64,000 nt of DNA from Fodinibacter sp963833495 (lineage in GTDB: Bacteria > Actinomycetota > Actinomycetes > Actinomycetales > Dermatophilaceae): positions 10,522 through 74,521 of the forward strand of contig CAWHYJ010000019.1 in assembly GCA_963833495.1 (NCBI GenBank), read 5' to 3'. Both the position numbers and the translations under genes were made by a program. The notes under the pieces are model-generated. The model had not been told where the DNA came from. It worked only from the letters and a program-made list of their open reading frames with translations, and did no database searches. The first letter of the stretch is position 1. Each line of letters opens with the position of its first letter. Shown piece after piece: positions 54,921 through 62,742 of this stretch.

Positions 54921-55373
54921 TCAGGCCTGGCTGGCGTAGAAGACGAGCCGGAACTTGCCGATCTGCACCTCGTCACCGGTGGTGAGCACGGCCTCGTCGA
55001 CGAGCTCGCGGTTGACGTAGGTGCCGTTGAGCGAACCCACGTCGCGCACGATGAAACCGCCCTCGGTGCGCCGGAAGACGGCGTGCTTGCGCGAGACCGT
55101 GACGTCGTCGAGGAAGATGTCGCTGTCGGGGTGACGCCCCGAGAGCACCTCGTCGTCGTCGAGCAGGAAGCGGGCGCCGGTGTTGGGGCCGCGCAGCACG
55201 ACGAGCAGGGCAGTGCCCGGACGCAGTGCCTCGACGGTCGCCAGGTCGGCCCGGGTGAGGACGTGCTCGCTCTCGGAGACCGGCTCCGGGGTCTCGGCAC
55301 CCTCGACCGCCCGCAGCCGCATGGTCGTCGGCTCGTGGGGCGCGGCGCGCGGTTCCTCGCGCTCGTCAGTCAT
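54921..55373 (-). CDS. garA: FHA-domain protein GarA/OdhI-like
   Basis: The 150-residue protein has a C-terminal FHA domain nearly identical in layout to GarA: PGTALLVVLRGPNTGARFLLDDDEVLSGRHPDSDIFLDDVTVSRKHAVFRR, then VRDVGSLNGTYVNRELVD and TTGDEVQIGKFRLVFY. GarA inhibits 2-oxoglutarate dehydrogenase and is switched off by PknB/PknG phosphorylation of an N-terminal ETTS motif. Here that motif is missing; the N-terminus offers SESEHVLT instead. GGAAGG lies 10 bases before ATG 55373. Confidence 0.9.
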   Translation of the reverse strand: MTDEREEPRAAPHEPTTMRLRAVEGAETPEPVSESEHVLTRADLATVEALRPGTALLVVLRGPNTGARFLLDDDEVLSGRHPDSDIFLDDVTVSRKHAVFRRTEGGFIVRDVGSLNGTYVNRELVDEAVLTTGDEVQIGKFRLVFYASQA

Positions 55374-55472
55374 TCGCTGTCAGCCTTCCGTCGTCGGTGC
55401 TGCGAGGGTCACACCCTAGATCACGGCGCGGTCGTTGGCCCACCGTTTGGTGACCTCAGGATCGCGGCGTCG

Positions 55473-55859
55473 TCAGGAGAGCTGCGCGGTGTAGGCGTCG
55501 ACATCCATCAGCGCGTCGAGCGCACCGGCGTCGGTGGCGGTCAGCTCGTACATCCAGCCCTCGCCGTAGGGGTCGGTGTTGACCAGCTCGGGGGTGGCGT
55601 CGAGCGCACCGTTGACGGCAGTCACCTCTCCGCTCACCGGGGCGTAGAGGTCGCTGACCGACTTGGTGGACTCGACCTCGCCACAGGTGTCACCGGCCAC
55701 CACCGCGTCACCGACCGCCGGGAGGCTGACGTAGACGACGTCGCCGAGCGCCTCCTGGGCGAACGACGTGATCCCAACCCGCAGCGTGTCGCCGTCGGCG
55801 CGCACCCACTCGTGCTCGGCGGTGTAGCGCAGGCCGGCGGGGTACTCGAGGTCGCTCAT
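55473..55859 (-). CDS. gcvH: glycine cleavage system H protein
   Basis: The 128-residue lipoyl carrier has YTAEHEWVRADGDTLRVGITSFAQEALGDVVYVSLPAVGD, the lipoylation lysine in CGEVESTKSVSDLYAPVSGEV, and NTDPYGEGWMYEL. It shuttles the aminomethyl group between P and T proteins. AAGGAG lies 5 bases before ATG. It sits between DUF881 and garA as in M. tuberculosis. Confidence 0.95.
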   Translation of the reverse strand: MSDLEYPAGLRYTAEHEWVRADGDTLRVGITSFAQEALGDVVYVSLPAVGDAVVAGDTCGEVESTKSVSDLYAPVSGEVTAVNGALDATPELVNTDPYGEGWMYELTATDAGALDALMDVDAYTAQLS

Positions 55860-55890
55860 GTCGCTCCTTGGTCGGGTCGCGCGCGACCCA

Positions 55891-56823
55891 TCAGGGGGTG
55901 GGGGTGGGTACGGGCCGAGCGTACTGAGGCGACGCCGGGGTCAGCAACGCGTCGACCGCGACCTCGTCCTCGATCTGCACGTCGGTGTCGCCGCCGACCC
56001 GGCGCACGGTGGCGGTGACCCCGCCGGGGATCTCCATGGCGCCGGCGAGCGTGTTGGCGTCACCGATCGCCCTGATGACGTAGGGCGGCCCCACCGTCGT
56101 GCCAGACACCGACAGGCCGCCGTCGGTGTCGGCGAACCAGGTGTCGGCCACCACCCGCACGTCGTTGATCTGGATCGCCTCGGCACCGGCGTCACGCAGC
56201 TCCTGGACGGTGTCGAGGACGATCGGTGCGTCGACCTTGCCCTCGGGGTCGCTGATGGTGAGCACGATGCCCGGGCCGGTGGCCGGGAGCGTGCCGGCGA
56301 GGATGCCCAGCGCGGCCAGCCGCTCGCGCGCGGCGCGTTGCGCCTCGGCGTCGTTGCTCGACTGGCTCTCGAGCAGGTCGAGCGAGGACTGCAGCCCACG
56401 GATCTCGTCGGCCAGCCGCTCTCCCTCGCGGTCGACGCCGGCGAAGATGCGCACCAGCTCGTCCTCCCGCAGGCTGTCCAGGCCCTCGTCGGAGGTCTGG
56501 CGCACCTGGACGATGATCGCGAAGCCCAGGGCGCCGGCGAGCAGCATCGCCAGCAGGTTGGCCCGGGTGAGTCGGGGAGCGCCGGCCCGCCACAACCGGT
56601 GCCAGGCCCGCTGAGGGGTGTCGTCGGGATCGGGATCGCTCGGCGCCGGCTGGTCAGCGCGCCCGGGGGCCTGCGGCCCCTCGAACAGGAAGGGGCTTGG
56701 CACCGGCGCCCGCGTCGTCGACCGCTCGGGCCGCTCCTGCTCGGGCCCTTCCTGCTCGGGCCGCTCCTGCTCGGGCCCTTCCTGCTCGGGCCGCTCCTGC
56801 TCCGGCCGCTGCGGCTCGGTCAT
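55891..56823 (-). CDS. DUF881 family membrane protein (second copy)
   Basis: The 310-residue protein has an N-terminal low-complexity tail with tandem PEQERPEQEG repeats (residues 7-33), one membrane helix (NLLAMLLAGALGFAIIVQV, about residue 90), a coiled coil (LADEIRGLQSSLDLLESQ), and the DUF881 domain: GPGIVLTISDP, QELRDAGAEAIQINDVRVVADTWF, PYVIRAIGDANTLAGAMEIPGGV. Rv1825-like by position; function unknown, possibly envelope or division associated. ATG overlaps the sbp stop (ATGA). Confidence 0.88.
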   Translation of the reverse strand: MTEPQRPEQERPEQEGPEQERPEQEGPEQERPERSTTRAPVPSPFLFEGPQAPGRADQPAPSDPDPDDTPQRAWHRLWRAGAPRLTRANLLAMLLAGALGFAIIVQVRQTSDEGLDSLREDELVRIFAGVDREGERLADEIRGLQSSLDLLESQSSNDAEAQRAARERLAALGILAGTLPATGPGIVLTISDPEGKVDAPIVLDTVQELRDAGAEAIQINDVRVVADTWFADTDGGLSVSGTTVGPPYVIRAIGDANTLAGAMEIPGGVTATVRRVGGDTDVQIEDEVAVDALLTPASPQYARPVPTPTP

Positions 56824-57152
56824 GCGTCGAACAGGTGGCGGCGGATGGCGGCGACGTTGGAGAAGATGCGCACGCCGAGCACGACGACCACCCCGGTGGA
56901 CAGCTGGCTGCCGACGCCGAGCTTGTCGCCGAGGAAGACGATGAACGCGGCGACGACCACGTTGGACAGGAACGAGACGACGAAGACCTTGTCGTCGAAG
57001 ATGCCGTCGAGGATCGCGCGCACCGCACCGAACACCGCGTCGAGCGCGGCGATGACCGCGATGGGCAGGTACGGCTGGAGCCACACGGGCACCGCCGGCT
57101 GCAGGAGCAGGCCGATGATGATGCCGAGGGACAGGCCGATGGCCGGGATCAC
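56820..57152 (-). CDS. sbp: small basic protein Sbp (DUF1290)
   Basis: The 110-residue protein has three membrane segments (IPAIGLSLGIIIGLLLQP; PYLPIAVIAALDAVFGAVRAILDG; FVVSFLSNVVVAAFIVFLGDKLG) and ends VRIFSNVAAIRRHLF. DUF1290/Sbp is found next to division and envelope genes in Gram-positives. AAAGGAG lies upstream of GTG 57152. It is flanked by two DUF881 genes, as in Rv1823-Rv1825. Confidence 0.9.
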   Translation of the reverse strand: MIPAIGLSLGIIIGLLLQPAVPVWLQPYLPIAVIAALDAVFGAVRAILDGIFDDKVFVVSFLSNVVVAAFIVFLGDKLGVGSQLSTGVVVVLGVRIFSNVAAIRRHLFDA

Positions 57153-57171
57153 GACAGGGGCTCCTTTGTCC

Positions 57172-58071
57172 TCAGCGGGTGGTCGGCGACGGGGTGCTGC
57201 CGGGCGACGCGGTGGCGTCACCAGTATCCCCGGAGCGGGCGAAGCGCGTGGTCAGGCCCACCGCGGCGGGCACGGTCAGGTCGTCGGACACCTTGGTGTC
57301 GACCCGGATGCCGAAGGTGTTGCGCAGCGTCGAGAGGTAGGTGCCGCCGGCGCCGTCGGCGAAGGTCGCGGGGAAGCGTTGCGGGTCGCCCAGGGCCGTG
57401 ATGACGTAGGGCCGGGTCAGCGGCCGGTAGTCGACGACGAGGGCCGACCCGGCGAACCGGATGGCCGAGGTCGCCGTCAGCCGCTTGCCGTTGATGCTCA
57501 CCGCCTCCGCGCCGGACTCCCACAGCGCGTTGGTGACGTAGCGGAGGTCCTTGGCCTGCACCTGGCCCTGCTGGGCCTGGGTGTCGCCCGGGGCCGCCTC
57601 GTCCGCTCCCGAGCCAGGGGCGTCGTCGAGCGTGAGCGTGAAGCCCGGGCCGTGCAGCGGCACGGCTCCGACCGCGGCCGAGAGCTGGCGGGTGCGGTCG
57701 GTGAGCGAGGGGTCGCCGAGCTGGGCGTTCTCCAGGGCGGTGAGCCGGCCCTGCAGGGTCTGGGCCTTGGCGGTGAGGGCGTCGACCTGGTCGCGTCGGT
57801 CCTCGACCTGGCCGATGAGCTCGGCGCGGGCCTGCGAGCGCGGCTTGTTGGCGGTGGTGAGGTTGTACGACGCCACCCCCACGAGCAGCCCGATCAGCAC
57901 GGTGGCGATGACCAGCAGGGGCGAGCGCAGCGAGGTGGAGCGTGGCTTGCCCTGGGCCTCGCGGCGGTCGGCGGCGGCGGCGTAGCCGGGGTCGAGCGGG
58001 CGCTGCAGCATCGTCGTGAGCAGGGTCATCGACGCGTCGGGCCGCCGGTCGGTCGGTGCCGGGCGGGTCAT
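57172..58071 (-). CDS. DUF881 family membrane protein (first copy)
   Basis: The 299-residue protein has a cytoplasmic N-terminus, one membrane helix (SPLLVIATVLIGLLVGVASY), a coiled coil (ELIGQVEDRRDQVDALTAKAQTLQGRLTAL) and the DUF881 domain: GPGFTLTLDDA, LRYVTNALWESGAEAVSINGKRLTATSAIRFAGSALVV, PYVITALGDPQRFPATFADG. ATG 58071 overlaps the pgsA stop (ATGA). Confidence 0.9.
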   Translation of the reverse strand: MTRPAPTDRRPDASMTLLTTMLQRPLDPGYAAAADRREAQGKPRSTSLRSPLLVIATVLIGLLVGVASYNLTTANKPRSQARAELIGQVEDRRDQVDALTAKAQTLQGRLTALENAQLGDPSLTDRTRQLSAAVGAVPLHGPGFTLTLDDAPGSGADEAAPGDTQAQQGQVQAKDLRYVTNALWESGAEAVSINGKRLTATSAIRFAGSALVVDYRPLTRPYVITALGDPQRFPATFADGAGGTYLSTLRNTFGIRVDTKVSDDLTVPAAVGLTTRFARSGDTGDATASPGSTPSPTTR

Positions 58072-58667
58072 GCGGGCACCGCCCGCTCCTGCGCCGCGAC
58101 CAGCTGGCGCAGCTGCACGGCATACAGGATGCCGGCCACCCAGTACAGACCGGTGCCCCACCAGGCGAACGCCCAGCCGACCGGCTGGGCGATGGTCGCC
58201 AGGGTGCCGCTGCCCTCACCGAGCAGGATCAGCGGGAACGCGTAGAGCAGGTTGAAGGTGGCCGCCTTGCCGGCGAAGTGCACCGGCAGGCCGACCCAGC
58301 CGTGCCGCTTGGCGACGATCATGACGACGAGCATGAACAGCTCGCGCGCGAACAGCACCCCGACGAGCCACCACGGGATGATCTCGCGCCAGGCCAGCCC
58401 GAGCAGGGTCGAGACGATGTAGAGCCGGTCGGCGACGGGGTCGAGCAGCTGGCCCACCCGTGAGACCAGGTTGTACCTGCGCGCGATCTTGCCGTCGAGG
58501 TAGTCGGTGAGGCCGGCGAGGAACAGCAACACCAGGGCCAGGCCGTCGCGCTCGGAGAGGATCGCCCACAAGAACACAGGTACGCCGAGCAGCCGGGCGG
58601 CGGACAGGGCGTTCGGCACGGTGAGCACCCGGTCGCTCACCTGCTGTTCGGGCGCCCCCGTGGACAT
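58068..58667 (-). CDS. pgsA: CDP-alcohol phosphatidyltransferase (PgsA type)
   Basis: The 199-residue integral membrane enzyme has the CDP-OH-P signature DYLDGKIARRYNLVSRVGQLLDPVADR (DxxDGxxAR-x8-GxxxDxxxD) and about five to six helices. It is the Rv1822 (PgsA2) counterpart by position. Phosphatidylglycerophosphate or cardiolipin-type synthesis is likely; the acceptor is not certain. TACAGT lies 6 bases before ATG 58667, so it probably heads the transcript through DUF881, sbp and DUF881. Confidence 0.88.
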   Translation of the reverse strand: MSTGAPEQQVSDRVLTVPNALSAARLLGVPVFLWAILSERDGLALVLLFLAGLTDYLDGKIARRYNLVSRVGQLLDPVADRLYIVSTLLGLAWREIIPWWLVGVLFARELFMLVVMIVAKRHGWVGLPVHFAGKAATFNLLYAFPLILLGEGSGTLATIAQPVGWAFAWWGTGLYWVAGILYAVQLRQLVAAQERAVPA

Positions 58668-58738
58668 GCCGCCACTGTAGGCGGTCGACCCGAGCGGGCG
58701 CGCAGAGGTGGGGCCGAGGCGCCGCCTAGGGTGTCGCC

Positions 58739-59890
58739 ATGTCGACTCCCCTGCTCGGCGCCACCGAGGCCCAGCTGCGCCGCGACCGCACCAGCGTGAA
58801 GTGGGTGGCCTACCCACCCGACGTGCTGCCGCTGTGGGTGGCCGAGATGGATGCCGCGCCCTGCCCGGTGGTCGCCGACGCCGTGTCCGGTGCCATGCAG
58901 CGCGGCGACACCGGGTACGGCTGGAGCCCGCGGTATGCCGACGCGGTGGCGCGCTACGCCCTGGACGCCTGGGGCTGGGAGGTCGACACCTCGGCGGCCA
59001 TGATCGTGCCCGACGTGATGATCGGCGCCACCGAGCTGCTGCGGCTGCTGACCGACGAGGGCGGCCCCGTCGTGGTCTCTCCCCCGGTGTACGACTCGTT
59101 CTTCGGCTTCGTCGACGCCATCGGCCGGCGGCGGGTCGACGCCCCCCTCGGCCCGGACGGGCGGCTCGACCCCGAGGCCCTGCGCACCGCCTTCCGGGAG
59201 GCGACCGCGGGCGGCGAGCGGGCGGCATACCTGCTGTGCAACCCGCACAACCCGACCGGGGTCGCGCACACGCCGGCCGAGCTGGCCACCCTGGCTGCCC
59301 TGGCCGACGAGCACGGGGTGCGGGTGGTGGCCGACGAGATCCACGCACCGGTCGTGTATGCCGGCAGCACCCCGTTCACGCCGTACCTCACCGTGCCGGG
59401 GGGCGAGCGCGGCTTCTCGGTGTTCGCCCCCTCCAAGGGGTGGAACCTCGCGGGCCTCAAGTCGGCGCTCGCGATGGCCGGCAGCGACGCCGTCGACGAC
59501 TTTGCCCGGCTGGCCGAGGTGCACACGCACGGCTCGTCGCACATCGGCGCGATCGCCCACGTCGCCGCGATGGCCGACGGGCGGGAGTGGCAGGCGCAGC
59601 TCGTCGGCGAGCTCGACGCCAACCGTGCGCTGTTGGGACGCCTGCTCGCCGAGCACCTGCCGGGGGTGCGGTGGCAGGCCCCCGAGGCGACCTACCTGGC
59701 CTGGCTCGACTGCCGTGACCTCGGGCTCGGCGACGACCCGGCCGCCACCTTCCTCCAGCGCGGGCGGGTGGCCCTGGGGTCGGGTCCGCGGTACGGGTCC
59801 ACGGGTGGGCGCGGGTTCGCCCGGCTCAACTTCGCGACCTCACCGGCGATCCTCGAGGATGCCGTGCGGCGGATGGCCTCGGCGCTCTGA
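58739..59890 (+). CDS. MalY/PatB-family PLP enzyme (cystathionine beta-lyase-like)
   Basis: The 383-residue fold-type I enzyme has SVKWVAYPPDVLPLWVAEMDAAPCPVV, GYGWSPRYADAVARY, LLCNPHNPTGVAHTPAEL, DEIHAPVVYAG and the PLP lysine in SVFAPSKGWNLAGLKSALAM. MalY/PatB enzymes cleave cystathionine or cysteine beta-bonds or act as aminotransferases. TAGGGT lies 6 bases before ATG 58739. Confidence 0.88.
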   Translation: MSTPLLGATEAQLRRDRTSVKWVAYPPDVLPLWVAEMDAAPCPVVADAVSGAMQRGDTGYGWSPRYADAVARYALDAWGWEVDTSAAMIVPDVMIGATELLRLLTDEGGPVVVSPPVYDSFFGFVDAIGRRRVDAPLGPDGRLDPEALRTAFREATAGGERAAYLLCNPHNPTGVAHTPAELATLAALADEHGVRVVADEIHAPVVYAGSTPFTPYLTVPGGERGFSVFAPSKGWNLAGLKSALAMAGSDAVDDFARLAEVHTHGSSHIGAIAHVAAMADGREWQAQLVGELDANRALLGRLLAEHLPGVRWQAPEATYLAWLDCRDLGLGDDPAATFLQRGRVALGSGPRYGSTGGRGFARLNFATSPAILEDAVRRMASAL

Positions 59891-59905
59891 GCCCCTTCTC
59901 CGGGG

Positions 59906-61390
59906 TCAGCGGGACAGCTCGACCGCGTCGGCGCCGCGCGGCACCACGGCGGCGAGGGTCGCGGCATACAGCTCATCGGCGTGCTCGGGAGTGCGGCCGA
60001 TGGCGGTGGCGCCGAACCGGCCGTCGACCGCCAGGCAGCCCAGCATGTGCAGCACGACGCCGGTGCCGCGCGCGCCGTCGAACTGCAGGCCCGCGTCGCG
60101 CACGGCGTCGATGACCGACTGCGGATGCCGCTCGGCCAGGGACGGGTCGACGAAGTTGTCGGTGGAGCGGTAGGCCCGGGTGCTGCCGTCGGCGTCGGCG
60201 CGCCAGGTGCCCGACTCGGAGTCGTAGTGGCCGGGAACCAGGCTGCGCAGGGCCGAGAAGGGGTGGGTGGTGCCGCCCTTGCGCAGGTTCACCTCGAGGG
60301 CGGTCAGCGACCAGGGGTGGTCGCCGGTGCGGGCGGCCATGAAGTCGACGCCGATCCGGCCCACGCCGCCGCGCGCCACCAGTTCGCGGCCGACGGCGTC
60401 GCCGTGGCGCGCGAGGTCCGCGGCGTACGCGGGGTCGGCGGGGAACCGGCATCCGAGGTAGACCTGCCCGTTGTCGCCCCCGAGCACCTGGTCGTGCGTG
60501 GCGAGCACCCGCACCTCGCCGCCCGGCAGCAGGTCGACCTGCACGCTGGGGCTGCGCAGCCGGTCGCCCACGATCATCTCCTCGACGACTCCCCCGCCTT
60601 CCGCGAGCTCCTCGCGGAACCAGTCGGGCAGGGCGGCCACGTCGGCGAGCACCTCGTGGGGGTCGCGCGCGGTGCCGTCGTCGTCGCGCAGCGCCACGAC
60701 GACGTTGCCGTCACCGGCCCCGCTGTCGTCGAGCTTGACCACCACCGCCCCCGCAGCCGGGCGCGACGCCCGGATCCACTCGGCCGCGGCCGCCACGTCG
60801 TCGACGTGGTGCACGTCCTCGCGGCCGAGCGGCACCGGGACACCGGCGCGGTGGAAGAGCCGCCGGCCGGCGCTCTTGAACGCCTCGGAGCGCAGGCCGG
60901 GCGCGGTGCCGTTGACCGGGATGCCGAGTGCCAGGGCCACCGCCACCTCGTGCTCGGTGACGTTCCACGGCTCGATCACGGCCGGGCGCCCGTCGACGAG
61001 GTGGCGGACCTCGTCGAGCAGTTCGGGGCGGTCGAGCAGCTTCTCGGCCAGGGGGCGGGGCGACGGGTCGTCGAGGGCGACGACGTGCAGCCGCCGGCGC
61101 ATCCGGTCGGCGATGTCGGGTGGCACCAGCTCGCGGTAGTAGGAGAGCACCTCCGGATCCGGGGCGAGTGAGCAGACGAAGACGAGGTCGGCGTCGATCC
61201 GGTTGAGCAGCAGCGAGGCGTTGAGGTAGCGGTGCTCCATGGCGGGCAGGCGCGGGCCGTAGTGCGCGAGCAGCGAGTCGCTCAGGCTGAACGACGCCAT
61301 GGCGACGACGGCGTGGTCCTGCCCGGAGCCGGGCGAATTCGCGGCCAGGGCGTCGGGCAGCGCCGTCTGCAGCTGGTCGAAGTCGTCCAT
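59906..61390 (-). CDS. ATP-grasp enzyme with pre-ATP-grasp domain (peptide-ligase/PGM1-like)
   Basis: The 494-residue protein has an N-terminal region (about 1-150) with FVCSLAPDPEVLSYYRELVPPDIADRMRRRLHVVALDDPSPRPLAEKLLDRPELL, and an ATP-grasp core with RLFHRAGVPVPLG, AVVVKLDDSGAGDGNVVVAL, VVEEMIVGDRLRSPSVQVDLLPGGEVRVLATHDQVLGG and MAARTGDHPWSLTALEVNLRKGGTTHPF (Glu-x-Asn metal ligands). It resembles the peptide ligase Pgm1 of pheganomycin synthesis. It likely joins a carboxylate to an amine using ATP; substrates are unknown. AGGAGG lies 7 bases before ATG 61390. Confidence 0.78.
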   Translation of the reverse strand: MDDFDQLQTALPDALAANSPGSGQDHAVVAMASFSLSDSLLAHYGPRLPAMEHRYLNASLLLNRIDADLVFVCSLAPDPEVLSYYRELVPPDIADRMRRRLHVVALDDPSPRPLAEKLLDRPELLDEVRHLVDGRPAVIEPWNVTEHEVAVALALGIPVNGTAPGLRSEAFKSAGRRLFHRAGVPVPLGREDVHHVDDVAAAAEWIRASRPAAGAVVVKLDDSGAGDGNVVVALRDDDGTARDPHEVLADVAALPDWFREELAEGGGVVEEMIVGDRLRSPSVQVDLLPGGEVRVLATHDQVLGGDNGQVYLGCRFPADPAYAADLARHGDAVGRELVARGGVGRIGVDFMAARTGDHPWSLTALEVNLRKGGTTHPFSALRSLVPGHYDSESGTWRADADGSTRAYRSTDNFVDPSLAERHPQSVIDAVRDAGLQFDGARGTGVVLHMLGCLAVDGRFGATAIGRTPEHADELYAATLAAVVPRGADAVELSR

Positions 61391-61410
61391 CGCCACCCTC
61401 CTGGCGCCCA

Positions 61411-61722
61411 TCATGGAACACGCGGGGCGCGGCGGCCACCGAGCACGTACCCGCCGCCCGCGGCGAGTGCCGCCAGCCCCACGGCCGCCGCGGCGAGCCC
61501 CCACAGGTCGCGGGTGGTCAGCACGACGAACACCGGCTCGGAGCCGCCGGTGCCGTCGGCGTAGGCGAACCAGCCGAACTCGGTCGGGGCCATCGGGGCG
61601 AACCGCTCGGCGGCGACGAGGCCCACCCCGAGCAGGAGCAGGGCGGCTCCGCCCACCAGCAGGACCAGGAGCCCGGTGCGGGGGCGGTTGGCGCCGGCAG
61701 GTGGTGCGTCCCCTGAATGCAT
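61411..61722 (-). CDS. small two-helix membrane protein
   Basis: The 103-residue protein has two hydrophobic helices (LLVLLVGGAALLLLGVGLVAAERF and LWGLAAAAVGLAALAAGGGYVLG) flanking a loop with EFGWFAYADGTGG. It ends 20 bases before the ATP-grasp gene and is probably co-transcribed. No family recognised. ATG 61722 has GGCAGGA 8 bases upstream; ATG 61731 is an alternative. Confidence 0.65.
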   Translation of the reverse strand: MHSGDAPPAGANRPRTGLLVLLVGGAALLLLGVGLVAAERFAPMAPTEFGWFAYADGTGGSEPVFVVLTTRDLWGLAAAAVGLAALAAGGGYVLGGRRAPRVP

Positions 61723-61763
61723 GCGCTGCATCCTGCCAGCCGCTCCGACGTGGCGTGGGCGGC

Positions 61764-62216
61764 TCACCCGGTCGGGGCGGCGTCCGCCTGCCACCGGGTG
61801 AGTGCCACGGCGATGGCGAACACCGCGATCTCGGGCGGGAGGCCGGGGAGGTCGGCCGCGGCATCCCCCCGCCAGAGGCTGGTGCGCTTCACCGAGCCCA
61901 GTCGTCGTCCCTCGCCGTGGAGCGTCTCCTCGCGGTGCCACGGCGCACCCCGCGAGAACTGGTAGGTGGTCCCCGCAGCCTCGATCGCCCAGTGCCGCCG
62001 GCCGACCCCGTGCGCCGTGGCCACCTGCCGGCCGCCGCCCTCGGTGAGGGTGACCACATCGCCCTGCAGGTCGGCCCGCACCGTGAAGCTGCGTCCGTCG
62101 AGGGTGAACCGACCACCCGTCGACCAGTGGGCGCCCTCCCACGTGGCGACCCTGCGGTTGCCATCGAGCAGGTCGTAGCGACCGTCCCACCGCCGCAGCC
62201 TTCGCGCCCGGATCAC
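61764..62216 (-). CDS. hypothetical protein, possibly tubby-C/LURP-like beta barrel
   Basis: The 150-residue protein has repeated beta-strand pairs (YDLLDGNRRVATWEGAHWSTGGRFTLDGRSFTVRADLQGD; ATAHGVGRRHWAIEAAGTTYQFSRG) and a C-terminal hydrophobic helix LPPEIAVFAIAVALTRW. The pattern recalls tubby C-terminal-like domains, but this is only a fold guess. GTG 62216 has GAAGGGA 6 bases upstream. It is coding-like throughout and in line with the ATP-grasp operon. Confidence 0.65.
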   Translation of the reverse strand: MIRARRLRRWDGRYDLLDGNRRVATWEGAHWSTGGRFTLDGRSFTVRADLQGDVVTLTEGGGRQVATAHGVGRRHWAIEAAGTTYQFSRGAPWHREETLHGEGRRLGSVKRTSLWRGDAAADLPGLPPEIAVFAIAVALTRWQADAAPTG

Positions 62217-62241
62217 TGACGTCCCTTCGCGGGGAAGAAGC

Positions 62242-62279
62242 GGCCCCCGCGCTGAGCTGTGGACGCAGCCGCGGGGGCC
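62242..62279 (-). terminator. hairpin between the three-helix-bundle gene and the tubby-like gene
   Basis: 10-bp perfect arms (62242-62251 and 62270-62279) of GGCCCCCGCG type with an 18-base loop lie about 110 bases past the stop at 62390. Confidence 0.4.
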
Positions 62280-62389
62280 CCTTCGGCCCAGGTTCGGACC
62301 GCACTCGTCCGAACCACGACCAGCGTCGGTGCCCCACGGGCCGGCCACAAGGTGGTGGCGGAGGAGTTCACCCGGCGTTGGGCGTCATT

Positions 62390-62647
62390 TCATCCCGAGG
62401 TCACCGCACGGTCGGGCTCGGTCTCGGCCGGTTCGAGGGACGCCGCGCCACCGGCCACCGCGCGGTTCAGCCGTTCCCGTGCGGCGCGCTCCACGAGCAG
62501 CGGCACGTAGTCGCGGACCGGGCCCGTGATGCCGGCCGCCGCCACCTGGATGGCGGCTTCCACGACGGTGGGGTCGAGGTCGGGAAACCTGGCCTCGAGG
62601 CGCTCCTGCACTTCGGCCATCTGGCGCGCTTCGTGTGCTGGGTCCAT
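62390..62647 (-). CDS. three-helix bundle dimerization domain protein
   Basis: The 85-residue protein has AEVQERLEARFPDLDPTVVEAAIQVAAAGITGPVRDYVPLLVERAARERL, the small helical domain found in actinobacterial proteins of this name. It may dimerise or bind another protein. ATG 62647 is chosen at MDPAHEARQM; a longer frame adds 12 residues without support. No Shine-Dalgarno is clear. Confidence 0.7.
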   Translation of the reverse strand: MDPAHEARQMAEVQERLEARFPDLDPTVVEAAIQVAAAGITGPVRDYVPLLVERAARERLNRAVAGGAASLEPAETEPDRAVTSG

Positions 62648-62742
62648 CCCCAGAGAATCGGGGTTTCCCTGCGGGTGGCGCAAGCGATGCGGCGGTAGTC
62701 ACCCCCGGTGGGCGACCGGGGGTGACCACCACGCAGCCCGGC

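Noticed and set aside
56725..56805. Tandem repeats as a CRISPR-like array
   Set aside because: The units are contiguous without spacers and keep the reading frame of the DUF881 gene.
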